Below are positions 16,406 through 25,431 of a stretch of DNA of 64,000 nt, one piece after another. The position numbers and the translations under genes were made by a program. Positions within the stretch are counted from its first letter, which is position 1; each line of letters opens with the position of its first letter. The notes under the pieces were generated by a model. The model was not told the DNA's origin. It did no database searches and was given only the letters and a program-made list of their open reading frames with translations. Origin of the DNA: Shinella fusca (lineage in GTDB: Bacteria; Pseudomonadota; Alphaproteobacteria; Rhizobiales; Rhizobiaceae); assembly GCF_014203155.1 (NCBI RefSeq), contig NZ_JACHIK010000017.1, positions 35,207 to 99,206 of the forward strand, in the 5' to 3' direction.

Positions 16406-19400
16406 ATGAACAGGCTGACCCGAATTCTCCGCGCCACGCTCCGCTATGCCGGTTACGCCCTTGCCGTTCTCCTCGTCGTCCTTGTCGCCGCGCTGGGTTT
16501 CGTCGGCTTCACCGATACGGGCGCGCGGCTGGCCGTTTCCTATGCGGAGCGGATCGCGGCGGCGAACGGGCAGGTGATCTCGATCAGCGAGCCCTCCGGC
16601 CTTCTGACCGGCAAGCTGCGCGCCGCCGCAATCACGCTCGGCGACGGGAAGGGCACCTATGCCGAGATCCGCGACCTTGCCGTCGACTGGTCGCCGCTAC
16701 GCCTGCTGACCCTCAGCTTCGAGGCCGAGCGCGTCTCCGCCTCCACCGTTTCCCTGTTCCGCCTGCCCGAAAAGAAAGCGGAAGCAGAAACGACGACGTC
16801 CGGCGGCTCGTTCTCCCTGCCGGTGGAAGTGCATGTCGGCTCGCTCGCCATTCCGGAGCTCTTCGTCTCCGGCGCCGTCGCCGGGCGCGACCAGCGGATC
16901 GTCGTCTCCGGCCGCGGCGATGCGACGGGAGAGAGCATCGCCCTCAAGCTCTCCGCATCCGAAAAGGCGCGGCCCGACGCCCATGTCGCGGCCGACATCG
17001 CCTTCAACCCGGACGCCAACGAACTGCGCCTAGAGGCCACCGTCGCCGAACCGAAGGGCGGCGTGCTCGCCGGCCTCCTCAAGCTGCCGAACGATCCCGC
17101 CGTCTCGATCCGCCTGACGGGCGACGGCCCGCTCTCGCAATGGAAGGGCCGGCTTTCCGCCGCGCTCGACGGCACCGAGACGCTGCGCATCGACGGCCGA
17201 CACGACCTTGCGGCAAACGGCCTGCACACCCTCTCCCTCAACGGCGGCGGCACGTTCGACGCGCTGATGCCGCCGCCGCTGCGTCCGCTCTTCGCCGGCG
17301 AGACCGGCATCGACATCACCGCCGCCTTCGACGGCTCCGACATGCTGCGCATCGAAAAGGGCGCGATCTCCACCGGCGCGCTGACGCTCGCCGCCTCCGG
17401 CACCGTCAGCGCCAGCGGCGCCAACGACCTCGACGTGAAGCTCGCCGGCAAGGACGGCCCCATCGATTTCCGCTGGCCGCTCGCCGACGGCGAGGTCCAG
17501 GCCCTCATCGAAGGGGCCGACATCTCCCTCAAGGGCGAGGCGAAGGCGGCGGTGCTTTCGGCCGATGCGCGGCTCGCTTCCGCCGCCCTCCCCGCCGGCC
17601 GTATCGAGGCGGTCCACCTGTCGGCGCACAGCGACGCCTTCGACGTCGCAAACCGCTCCGGCCGCCTCGAGATCACGCTCGAAACCGGCGCGACCGCCTT
17701 CGCCAATGCCGATCTCGACCGGCTGGTGAAGGGCCCGGCCAAGCTCGCCGCGACGCTCGACGTCTCGCCGCAGACCATCGCCTTCGACCCCGCAACGCTC
17801 GAAAGCGCCAGCATCGGCGGCACGCTTTCCGGCAGCTACGGGCTGGAAAGCCGTCAGGCCGACGTCAATTTCCGCCTTTTCGCGCTGCCGGCCGTGCTGC
17901 CGCCGGCGCTCGCCGGCAAGATCGACACGACCATCGGCCTTTCCGGCCGCCTCCGGCAGGCGGGCGACGGCGCACTCTCGGTCAGTGGCCTTGAAGTGAA
18001 ATCCAGCACGCTGGAGGCCGGCGGTGACGTCTCGCTCGGCGGCGGCAAGCTGGATGCCACGCTCTCCGGCAAGGTCCTTACCCTCGGCAAGCTGCTTGCC
18101 GATGCCTCGGGGGAAGCCGCCTTCGACCTTGCCGCCAGCGGCCCTCTCGACGGGCTCGACGTCTCGGCCAAGGTCACCTCCAGCGGCGCGACCCTTTCCG
18201 GCCGCACCTTGAGCGACCTCATCGTGACGCTCAAGGGCAAGGCCGTCCCCGACAGCCCGTCCGGCGACCTGACGGCAACCGGCGCGCTCGGCGGCCAGGC
18301 GATCAACGTGCGCGCCTCCGTCGCTTCCGAGAACGGCCGCATCACCGTTCCCGTGCTGGAGGCCGAGATCGGCCCCAACACGCTGAAGGGCGCGCTGACG
18401 CTTGCGCCGAACTTCATGCCGGACGGCACGATCCGCTTCGATTTTCCGGATATCGGCCTCCTCGCCGCCATGGCGGGCCAGAAGGCCGCCGGCGACCTTG
18501 CCGGCCAGGTCGAGATCGCCACGGCAAACGGCAAGACCTCCGCGACCATCGAGGCCTCCGGATCCAAGCTGAGCCGCGACACGGCGAGCATCACCAAGCC
18601 CGCCGTCAACCTTTCCGTCTCCGATCTCGCCAGCCTCGCCGTGACCGGCACGGTGGAGGCCGCCGGGGTCGCCGCCGGCGAGAACCGGCTGGAGGCCCTG
18701 AGGCTCGGTTTCTCCCGGCAAGGCCAGAGCACCGCCTTCGATCTCGCCGGCCGCCTCGACAACGCGCCGCTTACGGTCAAGGGCAAGGTCCTGCAGGAGG
18801 GCGGGCTCGCGGTCGCGCTCGACGCCTTCGAGGCCGCACCGCGCCGCATCCCGCTGAAGCTCGCCAAACCGTCGACGATCCGCGTCGTGGACGGCGCGGC
18901 CGTGCTCGACGGGCTGACGATCCGCACGGGCAGCGGCGCCGTCGCCGTCACCGGCAAGGCCGGCGAGACGCTCGACCTTGCCGTCCGCCTCGACGCGCTG
19001 CCGGCCGCGCTCGCCAACACCTTCGCCGCCGGGCTCGACGCGGGCGGCGCCATCGACGGCACGGTCACAGTCAAGGGCAAGGCGACAGCCCCCGTCGTCA
19101 CCTATGCGCTCGACTGGAAGGGCGCCGTGACCAGCCAGACGCGCGGGGCCGGCATCGGCCCGCTCAACATCGACGCCAAGGGCGATTTCGCCGACAACAG
19201 GGTGAAGCTCGACACGGTGCTCACCGGCGACGGCGGCCTCTCCTTCCGCGGCGGCGGCACGGTGGGCATCGGCGGGGCGACCCCGCTCGCGCTGAAGTTC
19301 AACGGCACCGTGCCCTTCGGCCTGCTGCAGGGCCAGCTCTCCGCGCAGGGCTTCGTGCTCACCGGCAATGCCGCCGTCGATGTCTCCATCGGCGGAACGG

Positions 19401-20578
19401 CAGCCGCCCCCTCCGTCACCGGCAGCATCACCTCGGGCGGGGCACGCCTCGTCGACGTGCGCCGTAACCTCGCGGTCGAGAACCTCGACATCCGCGTCAC
19501 CATGGACGGCAAGCAGGCGGTGATCCAGACGCTCTCCGGCAAGCTGGCAAGCGGCGGGCAGCTTTCGGCGAGCGGCACGGTCGGCATCGATCCGGCGAGC
19601 GGCTTTCCGGTGGACGTCGCCCTCAAGCTCGGCGACGTCACCTATGTCGACGGCACGCTGGTGACGGCGAACGTCACGGGCGACCTGACGCTGAAGGGGC
19701 CGGTCGCCGGGCTTGCCCTCGGCGGCAAGGTGCATATCAACAAGGCCAACATCACCATTCCGCAGAAGCTGCCGGCCTCGCTCTCCGAGATCGACATCAA
19801 GCACCGCAACGCCCCCGCCGACGTCAGGCGCATGACCGCCGACGTTCAGCGCGAGCAGGGCGCGAGCGGCGCGGCGCGCGGCATCGGCCTCGACCTGACG
19901 ATCGAGGCGCCGGAACAGCTCTTCGTGCGCGGACGCGGCATCAACGCGGAAATGGGCGGCACCCTGACGATCACCGGCACCTCCGTGGCCCCCGTCGTCT
20001 CCGGCGGCTTCGAGCTGAAGCGCGGCCGCATGGAGATCCTGACCCGCCGCCTCGATTTCACCAGCGCCCATATCGGCTTTGCCGGCGGCCTCGTGCCGAC
20101 GGTCGATCTCGTCGCCGCCAGCACGGCGGGCACGACGGAGATCACGGTGACGGTGGCGGGCCTTGCCAGCAACCCGACGGTGACCTTCGCGTCCTCGCCG
20201 TCCCTGCCGCAGGACGAGATCCTCGCACAGCTCATCTTCAACCGCTCGATGTCAAACCTTTCGGCGGTGCAGATCGCCCAGCTCGCCTCAGCCGCCAGCC
20301 AGCTTGCCGGTGGCAGATCGACGGGCCTGCTCGACAGCCTGCGCAGCAAGCTCGGCGTCGACGACCTCGACATCACGACGGATGCGGAAGGCCGGGCCGC
20401 GGTCTCGGCGGGCAAATACCTCAACGACCGGACCTATATCGAACTGAAGCAGGACCCGGAGACCAACGGCGCCAAGGCGGTGATCAACCTCGACGTCGGC
20501 AAGGGCCTCAAGCTGCGCGGCGAGGCCGGCAGCGGCGGCAGCGCGGGCGCCGGCATCTTCTACGAGAAGGAATACTGA
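16406..20578 (+). CDS. tamB: translocation and assembly module inner-membrane protein TamB
   Basis: A 1390-residue AsmA/DUF490-superfamily protein. One N-terminal transmembrane helix (residues about 14-34) anchors it in the inner membrane. The rest is a long beta-rich periplasmic bridge made of short repeated strands rich in Gly, Ala, Asp and Ser. The conserved TamB C-terminal domain covers the last 350 residues (GFELKRGRMEILTRRLDF, then LPQDEILAQLIF) and ends FYEKEY. The ATG at 16406 follows GGAAGAAG; an upstream GTG at 16373 is less likely. It is cotranscribed with tamA. Confidence 0.94.
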   Translation: MNRLTRILRATLRYAGYALAVLLVVLVAALGFVGFTDTGARLAVSYAERIAAANGQVISISEPSGLLTGKLRAAAITLGDGKGTYAEIRDLAVDWSPLRLLTLSFEAERVSASTVSLFRLPEKKAEAETTTSGGSFSLPVEVHVGSLAIPELFVSGAVAGRDQRIVVSGRGDATGESIALKLSASEKARPDAHVAADIAFNPDANELRLEATVAEPKGGVLAGLLKLPNDPAVSIRLTGDGPLSQWKGRLSAALDGTETLRIDGRHDLAANGLHTLSLNGGGTFDALMPPPLRPLFAGETGIDITAAFDGSDMLRIEKGAISTGALTLAASGTVSASGANDLDVKLAGKDGPIDFRWPLADGEVQALIEGADISLKGEAKAAVLSADARLASAALPAGRIEAVHLSAHSDAFDVANRSGRLEITLETGATAFANADLDRLVKGPAKLAATLDVSPQTIAFDPATLESASIGGTLSGSYGLESRQADVNFRLFALPAVLPPALAGKIDTTIGLSGRLRQAGDGALSVSGLEVKSSTLEAGGDVSLGGGKLDATLSGKVLTLGKLLADASGEAAFDLAASGPLDGLDVSAKVTSSGATLSGRTLSDLIVTLKGKAVPDSPSGDLTATGALGGQAINVRASVASENGRITVPVLEAEIGPNTLKGALTLAPNFMPDGTIRFDFPDIGLLAAMAGQKAAGDLAGQVEIATANGKTSATIEASGSKLSRDTASITKPAVNLSVSDLASLAVTGTVEAAGVAAGENRLEALRLGFSRQGQSTAFDLAGRLDNAPLTVKGKVLQEGGLAVALDAFEAAPRRIPLKLAKPSTIRVVDGAAVLDGLTIRTGSGAVAVTGKAGETLDLAVRLDALPAALANTFAAGLDAGGAIDGTVTVKGKATAPVVTYALDWKGAVTSQTRGAGIGPLNIDAKGDFADNRVKLDTVLTGDGGLSFRGGGTVGIGGATPLALKFNGTVPFGLLQGQLSAQGFVLTGNAAVDVSIGGTAAAPSVTGSITSGGARLVDVRRNLAVENLDIRVTMDGKQAVIQTLSGKLASGGQLSASGTVGIDPASGFPVDVALKLGDVTYVDGTLVTANVTGDLTLKGPVAGLALGGKVHINKANITIPQKLPASLSEIDIKHRNAPADVRRMTADVQREQGASGAARGIGLDLTIEAPEQLFVRGRGINAEMGGTLTITGTSVAPVVSGGFELKRGRMEILTRRLDFTSAHIGFAGGLVPTVDLVAASTAGTTEITVTVAGLASNPTVTFASSPSLPQDEILAQLIFNRSMSNLSAVQIAQLASAASQLAGGRSTGLLDSLRSKLGVDDLDITTDAEGRAAVSAGKYLNDRTYIELKQDPETNGAKAVINLDVGKGLKLRGEAGSGGSAGAGIFYEKEY

Positions 20579-20657
20579 CGCGGCGCCGGTTTGCGGGCAG
20601 GCTTGACGCTTCCGGCGCTTTTGTCGATACGGAAGGAACGAGAATCCGGAAACCACC

Positions 20658-21251
20658 ATGACCGAGCCGACCGAACAGGCCTCTTCCACGCTCGCCCCGC
20701 CGCTCGCCGAGGTCGCCCGAGCCGCGCTCGGCAAGCGCAACCTCGTTCTGATCGGCCTGATGGGCGCCGGCAAGTCGGCGATCGGCCGCATGACGGCGCA
20801 GGCGCTCGGCATTCCCTTCATCGACAGCGACCACGAGATCGAGCGCGTCTCGCGCATGTCGATCACCGACCTTTTCGCCGCCTATGGCGAGGCGGAGTTC
20901 CGCGCGCTGGAAACCCGCGTCATCAAGCGGCTGCTGCGCACCGGCCCGCGGGTCGTGTCCACCGGCGGCGGGGCCTATATCAACGAGAACACGCGCCGGC
21001 ACATCAAGCGCGGCGGCCTTACCGTCTGGCTGAAGGCAGACCTCGACGTGCTCTGGGAACGCGTCAACAAGCGCGACACCCGCCCGCTGCTGAAGACCGA
21101 GAACCCGCGTCAGACGCTGGAAAACCTCATGAACGCCCGTTACCCGATCTATGCGGAAGCCGATCTCACCGTGATGTCGCGCGACGTGAAGAAGGAAACC
21201 ATGGTGGAGGAGGTGCTCGCCGCGATCACCGCCGCTCCGCCCCGAACCTGA
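20658..21251 (+). CDS. aroK: shikimate kinase
   Basis: A 197-residue kinase that phosphorylates shikimate at the 3-position with ATP. Walker A, GLMGAGKS, is at residues 33-40. The substrate-binding DSD is at 56-58 and GGG at 103-105; the lid region has KRDTRPLL. The N-terminal extension of about 25 residues is common in rhizobia. It is followed after 4 bp by aroB and forms a three-gene unit with aroB and the CorC-like gene. Confidence 0.96.
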   Translation: MTEPTEQASSTLAPPLAEVARAALGKRNLVLIGLMGAGKSAIGRMTAQALGIPFIDSDHEIERVSRMSITDLFAAYGEAEFRALETRVIKRLLRTGPRVVSTGGGAYINENTRRHIKRGGLTVWLKADLDVLWERVNKRDTRPLLKTENPRQTLENLMNARYPIYAEADLTVMSRDVKKETMVEEVLAAITAAPPRT

Positions 21252-21255
21252 CGAG

Positions 21256-22389
21256 ATGACCATGACTGCCAATGCCACCGCGCGCCGCACCGTGCGGGTT
21301 AACCTCGGCGACCGCTCCTACGACATCCTGATCGGCCCCGGCCTCATTTCCGCCGCCGGCCGCGAGATCGCAAGCCGCCTCAAGGGCCGCAAGATCGCCG
21401 TCGTCACCGACGAGCACGTCGCGCCCCTCTATCTCGACAACTTCATGGCGGCTCTGAGCGCCGAGGGCATCGACGCCGTCTCGCTCGTCCTGCCGGCGGG
21501 CGAGAAGACGAAGAGCTTCGAGCACCTGATCGGCGTCTGCGACAGTGTGCTCGCCGCCCGCATCGAGCGGGGCGATGCCGTAGTGGCGCTCGGCGGCGGC
21601 GTCATCGGCGACCTCACCGGCTTTGCCGCCGGCATCGTGCGCCGCGGCTCGCGCTTCATCCAGGTGCCGACCTCGCTGCTCGCGCAGGTCGATTCCTCCG
21701 TCGGCGGCAAGACGGGCATCAACTCTTCCCACGGCAAGAACCTCATCGGCGTCTTCCACCAGCCGGACCTCGTGCTTGCCGACACGGACGTGCTCGACAC
21801 GCTCTCGCCGCGCGAGTTCCGCGCCGGCTATGCCGAGGTCGCCAAATACGGGCTCATCGACAAGCCGGACTTCTTCGCCTGGCTGGAGAAGAACTGGCGC
21901 GCCGTCTTTGCCGGCGGCGAGGCGCGCATTACGGCCATCGCCACGAGCTGCCAGGCGAAAGCCGACGTCGTCGCCGCCGACGAGCGGGAGAACGGCCAGC
22001 GCGCCCTCCTCAATCTCGGCCACACCTTCGGCCATGCGCTGGAGGCAGCGACGCACTATGACAGCGCCCGCCTCGTCCATGGCGAAGGCGTTTCCATCGG
22101 CATGGTGCTCGCCCACCAGTTCTCCGCCAGGATGAACCTTGCGAGCCCCGACGACGGCAAGCGCGTCGAGGCACATCTGCGCGACGTCGGCCTGCCGACG
22201 ACGATGGGCGAGATCCCCGGCGGCCTGCCGCCGGCCGAGACGCTGATGGACGCCATCGCGCAGGACAAGAAGGTCAAGGGCGGCAAGCTCACCTTCATCC
22301 TGACGCACGGCATCGGCCAGTCCTTCGTCGCCGACGACGTGCCGCAATCCGAAGTCGTCGCCTTCCTCAGGGAAAAGCTGCCGAAATGA
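21256..22389 (+). CDS. aroB: 3-dehydroquinate synthase
   Basis: A 377-residue NAD- and zinc-dependent enzyme that closes DAHP to 3-dehydroquinate, the second shikimate step. Typical motifs are VTDEHVAPLYL, ALGGGVIGDLTGFAAG, QVDSSVGGKTGIN and the metal-binding NLGHTFGHALE. An ATG two codons further in (21262) is an equally possible start. The stop overlaps the next start by 4 bases, so translation is coupled. Confidence 0.97.
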   Translation: MTMTANATARRTVRVNLGDRSYDILIGPGLISAAGREIASRLKGRKIAVVTDEHVAPLYLDNFMAALSAEGIDAVSLVLPAGEKTKSFEHLIGVCDSVLAARIERGDAVVALGGGVIGDLTGFAAGIVRRGSRFIQVPTSLLAQVDSSVGGKTGINSSHGKNLIGVFHQPDLVLADTDVLDTLSPREFRAGYAEVAKYGLIDKPDFFAWLEKNWRAVFAGGEARITAIATSCQAKADVVAADERENGQRALLNLGHTFGHALEAATHYDSARLVHGEGVSIGMVLAHQFSARMNLASPDDGKRVEAHLRDVGLPTTMGEIPGGLPPAETLMDAIAQDKKVKGGKLTFILTHGIGQSFVADDVPQSEVVAFLREKLPK

Positions 22390-23270
22390 CCGGCGCGGCG
22401 CCCGCTCCGCATGTCTGGCTCTGGGCCGCCCTTGCCCTCGGCCTGCTCCTGCTTTCCGCCGCCCTTCGCTGGCGCACCTCGATCACCGCGCTGTGGCGCA
22501 CGCATCAGGAAACGCGCGAGGCGGAGAACGAGCGCGACGCCGCCGCGGCGAAGGCCGAGCGCGACCGGCTCTCCAACGGGCTCGACCTCGACGCGCTGGA
22601 AGTCTCCGACATCATGATCCACCGCACGGCGATGCGCGCGCTCAATGCCGGCGACCCGCCGGAGGAGATCGTCAAGGCCGTGCTGGAAAGCCCCTACACA
22701 CGCATGCCGCTCTGGGCGGGCTCGGTCGACAACATTGTCGGCGTCGTCCATGCCAAGGACCTCCTGCGCGCGCTGACGGAACCCGGCATCGAAGCGAAGA
22801 CCCTCGACATCACGAAGGTCGCGCAAAAACCGTGGTTCGTGCCGGACACGACGACGCTGAAGGAACAGCTCGCCGCCTTCCTGCGCCGCCAGGAGCATTT
22901 CGCCACCGTGGTCGACGAATACGGCGAGGTGCAGGGCGTCGTGACGCTCCAGGACATCCTGAAGGAGATCGTCGGCGACATTTCCGACGAGGCGGCGGTC
23001 GACATGCAGGGCGTGCGGCAGGAGGCGGACGGCTCGCTCGTCGTCGACGGGGGCGTCGCCATCCGCGACCTCAACCGCGCCTTCGGCTGGAGCCTGCCGG
23101 ACGAGGAGGCGACGACCATCGCCGGCCTCGTCATCCACGAATCGAAGTCCATTCCCGAAGAGCGGCAGGCCTTCACCTTCTACGGCAAGCGCTTCATCGT
23201 CATGAAGCGGGCGAAGAACCGCATCACCAAGCTGCGCATCCGCCCCGTGGAGCCGGAAGCGCGGGCCTGA
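22386..23270 (+). CDS. CBS-pair/CorC-domain protein lacking the DUF21 membrane domain
   Basis: A 294-residue relative of HlyC/CorC transporters. Residues about 8-28 form a single membrane helix and residues 35-60 a charged Glu/Ala/Arg helix. A CBS pair follows (DIMIHRTAMRAL to VVTLQDILKEIVGDI), then the C-terminal CorC/HlyC domain (VDGGVAIRDLNRAF, TIAGLVIHESKSIP). Full-length homologues of about 430 residues carry a DUF21/CNNM transmembrane domain before the CBS pair. Here it is absent, and the start overlaps aroB, so no room is left for it. The protein may regulate a partner rather than transport ions itself; that is inference. Confidence 0.82.
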   Translation: MTGAAPAPHVWLWAALALGLLLLSAALRWRTSITALWRTHQETREAENERDAAAAKAERDRLSNGLDLDALEVSDIMIHRTAMRALNAGDPPEEIVKAVLESPYTRMPLWAGSVDNIVGVVHAKDLLRALTEPGIEAKTLDITKVAQKPWFVPDTTTLKEQLAAFLRRQEHFATVVDEYGEVQGVVTLQDILKEIVGDISDEAAVDMQGVRQEADGSLVVDGGVAIRDLNRAFGWSLPDEEATTIAGLVIHESKSIPEERQAFTFYGKRFIVMKRAKNRITKLRIRPVEPEARA

Positions 23271-23552
23271 TCACCAGCGCACCGGCTCGCCGGGCGCGGC
23301 GGCCTCGACGGCGAGCGCATGCAGCCCCGCGTCGAGCTCGGCCTTCACCACGTCGTTGATCGCCCGGTGGCGCGCCACGCGGCTCATGCCGGCGAAGGCG
23401 GCCGAGACGATGCGGATGCGCATGTGCGTTTCGCCCTCGCCGTCGAATCCCGGCTGGTGGCCGGCATGCATGTGGCTTTCGTTGATGACCTCGAGGCGCT
23501 CGGGCGAAAAGGCTGCTTCGAGCTTGCCGGCGATGCTGGATTTCATGGACAT
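23271..23552 (-). CDS. bolA: BolA-family protein
   Basis: A 93-residue BolA-like protein. BolA proteins bind monothiol glutaredoxins through a [2Fe-2S] cluster and influence iron handling and morphology. The conserved parts are NESHMHAGHQPG (residues 24-35) and the helix-turn-helix-like GMSRVARHRAINDVVKAEL (55-73). The ATG at 23552 has GAGG 8 bases upstream. The gene converges on the CorC-like gene with adjoining stop codons and diverges from the J-domain gene, an order I recall from Sinorhizobium. Confidence 0.9.
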   Translation of the reverse strand: MSMKSSIAGKLEAAFSPERLEVINESHMHAGHQPGFDGEGETHMRIRIVSAAFAGMSRVARHRAINDVVKAELDAGLHALAVEAAAPGEPVRW

Positions 23553-23675
23553 GGACGAACCTCGGGCGGCCGGAAAATCGCGCGCCGCGACGCAACAAAA
23601 TACCTCCACAAAGCCAGCAACAATCCGCTTTGTCAATTCTTGTTGCGGGCCCTCCGCAACCCCATAATGGGGACC

Positions 23676-24299
23676 ATGAAACTCGATTCCAAATACTTCG
23701 ACCGCATCCGCACGAAGCGGCGCGTGGAGCGTCCCGAGCGTTCCGCGCCGACCTGTCAGTGGGACGGTTGCGAGGAGAACGCCAAGCACCGCGCACCCGT
23801 CGGCCGCAATGCCGAGGGGCAGTATTTCATGTTCTGCTTCGAGCATGTGAAGGAATACAACAAGGGCTACAACTACTTCTCCGGCCTCTCCGACGGCGAG
23901 ATCGCGCGCTACCAGAAGGAGGCCATCACCGGTCACCGCCCGACCTGGACGATCGGCGTCAACAAGGCCGCCAAGAACGGCCCGGCGCAGGGAACGGCGC
24001 GCTCCGGCACCGCCGGGGCGAACCAGCGCGTCCGCGATCCCTTCGGCTTCTTCAACGAGGGCAAGGGCCGCGGGCCCCGCATGGAGCCGCGCGCGCGAAA
24101 GCTGAAGACGCTGGAGGCGAAGGCCTTCGACACGCTCGGCCTTTCGGCGGGCGCGACGGGCGAGGACATCAAGTCCGCCTACAAAATGCTTGTCAAAAAG
24201 CATCACCCGGATGCAAATGGCGGAGATAGGGGCTCGGAAGAGCGTTTTCGCGCGGTCATCCAAGCATATCAATTGTTAAAGCAGGCCGGCTTCTGCTAG
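23676..24299 (+). CDS. J-domain protein with N-terminal Cys/His cluster
   Basis: A 207-residue protein. The C-terminal 65 residues are a J domain with HPD at 177-179, which stimulates DnaK ATPase. The N-terminal half carries CQWDGC and, about 30 residues later, FCFEHV, a CxxxxC/CxxH arrangement that may bind zinc. The middle is low-complexity (Gly, Arg, Pro). An in-frame ATG three codons upstream (23667) is an alternative start. It sits before cobS-cobT in rhizobia as well as I recall. It may be a dedicated chaperone for the cobaltochelatase or another client; that is inference. The stop TAG belongs to a repeat-like sequence. Confidence 0.85.
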   Translation: MKLDSKYFDRIRTKRRVERPERSAPTCQWDGCEENAKHRAPVGRNAEGQYFMFCFEHVKEYNKGYNYFSGLSDGEIARYQKEAITGHRPTWTIGVNKAAKNGPAQGTARSGTAGANQRVRDPFGFFNEGKGRGPRMEPRARKLKTLEAKAFDTLGLSAGATGEDIKSAYKMLVKKHHPDANGGDRGSEERFRAVIQAYQLLKQAGFC

Positions 24300-24345
24300 A
24301 GCATTTGCGGCACCGGGCGGAATCGCCCGGCATCCCCGAATGCGG
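24296..24345. repeat. palindromic intergenic element sharing CTAGAGCATTT with the window end
   Basis: The element starts with CTAGAGCATTT, whose TAG is the stop codon of the J-domain gene. It contains a 7-bp hairpin, CCGGGCG-GAAT-CGCCCGG (24313-24330), flanked by the weaker arms GCATTTGCGG and CCCCGAATGC. The same 11 bases occur at 63861, again over a stop codon. The hairpin may end or protect the transcript. Confidence 0.5.
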
Positions 24346-24416
24346 TCAAGCAAAAGGCAAAGTTGGCGTGCACTAAATTATTGGGCGGAGGCATGGCCGC
24401 CGCCCGCGGAGACGTG

Positions 24417-25415
24417 ATGAGCAAGATGGATCTCGATATTTCCAACCTCCCCGATACCACGGTATCCGTTCGGGAGGTTTTCGGCATTGATACCGACCTT
24501 CGGGTCCCGGCCTATGCCAAGGCGGACGCCTATGTGCCGGACCTCGACCCGGACTACCTTTTCGACCGGGAAACCACCCTCGCCATCCTCGCAGGCTTCG
24601 CCCATAACCGGCGCGTCATGGTCTCGGGCTATCACGGCACCGGCAAGTCGACCCATATCGAGCAGGTCGCCGCCCGCCTCAACTGGCCGTGCGTGCGCGT
24701 CAACCTCGACAGCCATGTCAGCCGTATCGACCTCGTCGGCAAGGACGCCATCGTCGTCAAGGACGGCCTGCAGGTCACCGAATTCAAGGACGGCATCCTG
24801 CCTTGGGCCTACCAGCACAACGTCGCGCTCGTCTTCGACGAATACGATGCCGGCCGGCCGGACGTCATGTTCGTCATCCAGCGTGTTCTGGAATCCTCCG
24901 GCCGCCTGACCCTGCTCGACCAGAGCCGCGTCATCCGCCCGCATCCCGCCTTCCGCCTGTTCGCGACGGCCAACACGGTCGGCCTCGGCGATACGACCGG
25001 CCTCTACCACGGCACGCAGCAGATCAACCAGGCGCAGATGGACCGCTGGTCGATCGTCACGACGCTGAATTACCTGCCGCACGACAACGAGGTGAACATC
25101 GTCGCCGCCAAGGTGAAGCGCCTCGCTTCCGGCAAGGACGGCCGCGAGACGATCTCGCGCATGGTGCGCGTCGCCGATCTCACCCGCGCCGCCTTCATCA
25201 ACGGCGACCTGTCGACGGTGATGAGCCCGCGTACGGTCATCACCTGGGGCGAGAACACCGAGATCTTCGGCGACATCGCCTTCGCCTTCCGCGTCACCTT
25301 CCTCAACAAGTGCGACGAACTGGAACGCACGCTGGTCGCCGAACTCTACCAGCGCGCCTTCGGCGTGGAGCTGAAGGAAAGCGCCGCCAACATCGTCCTG
25401 GAGGCGACGGCCTGA
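24417..25415 (+). CDS. cobS: cobaltochelatase subunit CobS (AAA+ ATPase)
   Basis: A 332-residue AAA+ protein. CobS and CobT form the ATPase part of the aerobic cobaltochelatase CobNST, which inserts Co(II) into hydrogenobyrinic acid a,c-diamide. Walker A, GYHGTGKS, is at residues 71-78, Walker B is in [13 protein letters not shown], and sensor motifs follow ([17 protein letters not shown]). The start [14 protein letters not shown] has GGAG six bases upstream. The length equals Pseudomonas denitrificans CobS. It is followed after 16 bp by cobT. Confidence 0.97.
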   Translation: MSKMDLDISNLPDTTVSVREVFGIDTDLRVPAYAKADAYVPDLDPDYLFDRETTLAILAGFAHNRRVMVSGYHGTGKSTHIEQVAARLNWPCVRVNLDSHVSRIDLVGKDAIVVKDGLQVTEFKDGILPWAYQHNVALVFDEYDAGRPDVMFVIQRVLESSGRLTLLDQSRVIRPHPAFRLFATANTVGLGDTTGLYHGTQQINQAQMDRWSIVTTLNYLPHDNEVNIVAAKVKRLASGKDGRETISRMVRVADLTRAAFINGDLSTVMSPRTVITWGENTEIFGDIAFAFRVTFLNKCDELERTLVAELYQRAFGVELKESAANIVLEATA

Positions 25416-25431
25416 CGGCCGGAGAAAGCGC

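Noticed and set aside
24300..24416. cobalamin riboswitch before cobS
   Set aside because: Only 117 bp are available, taken up by a hairpin element, and no B12-box-like sequence is visible.
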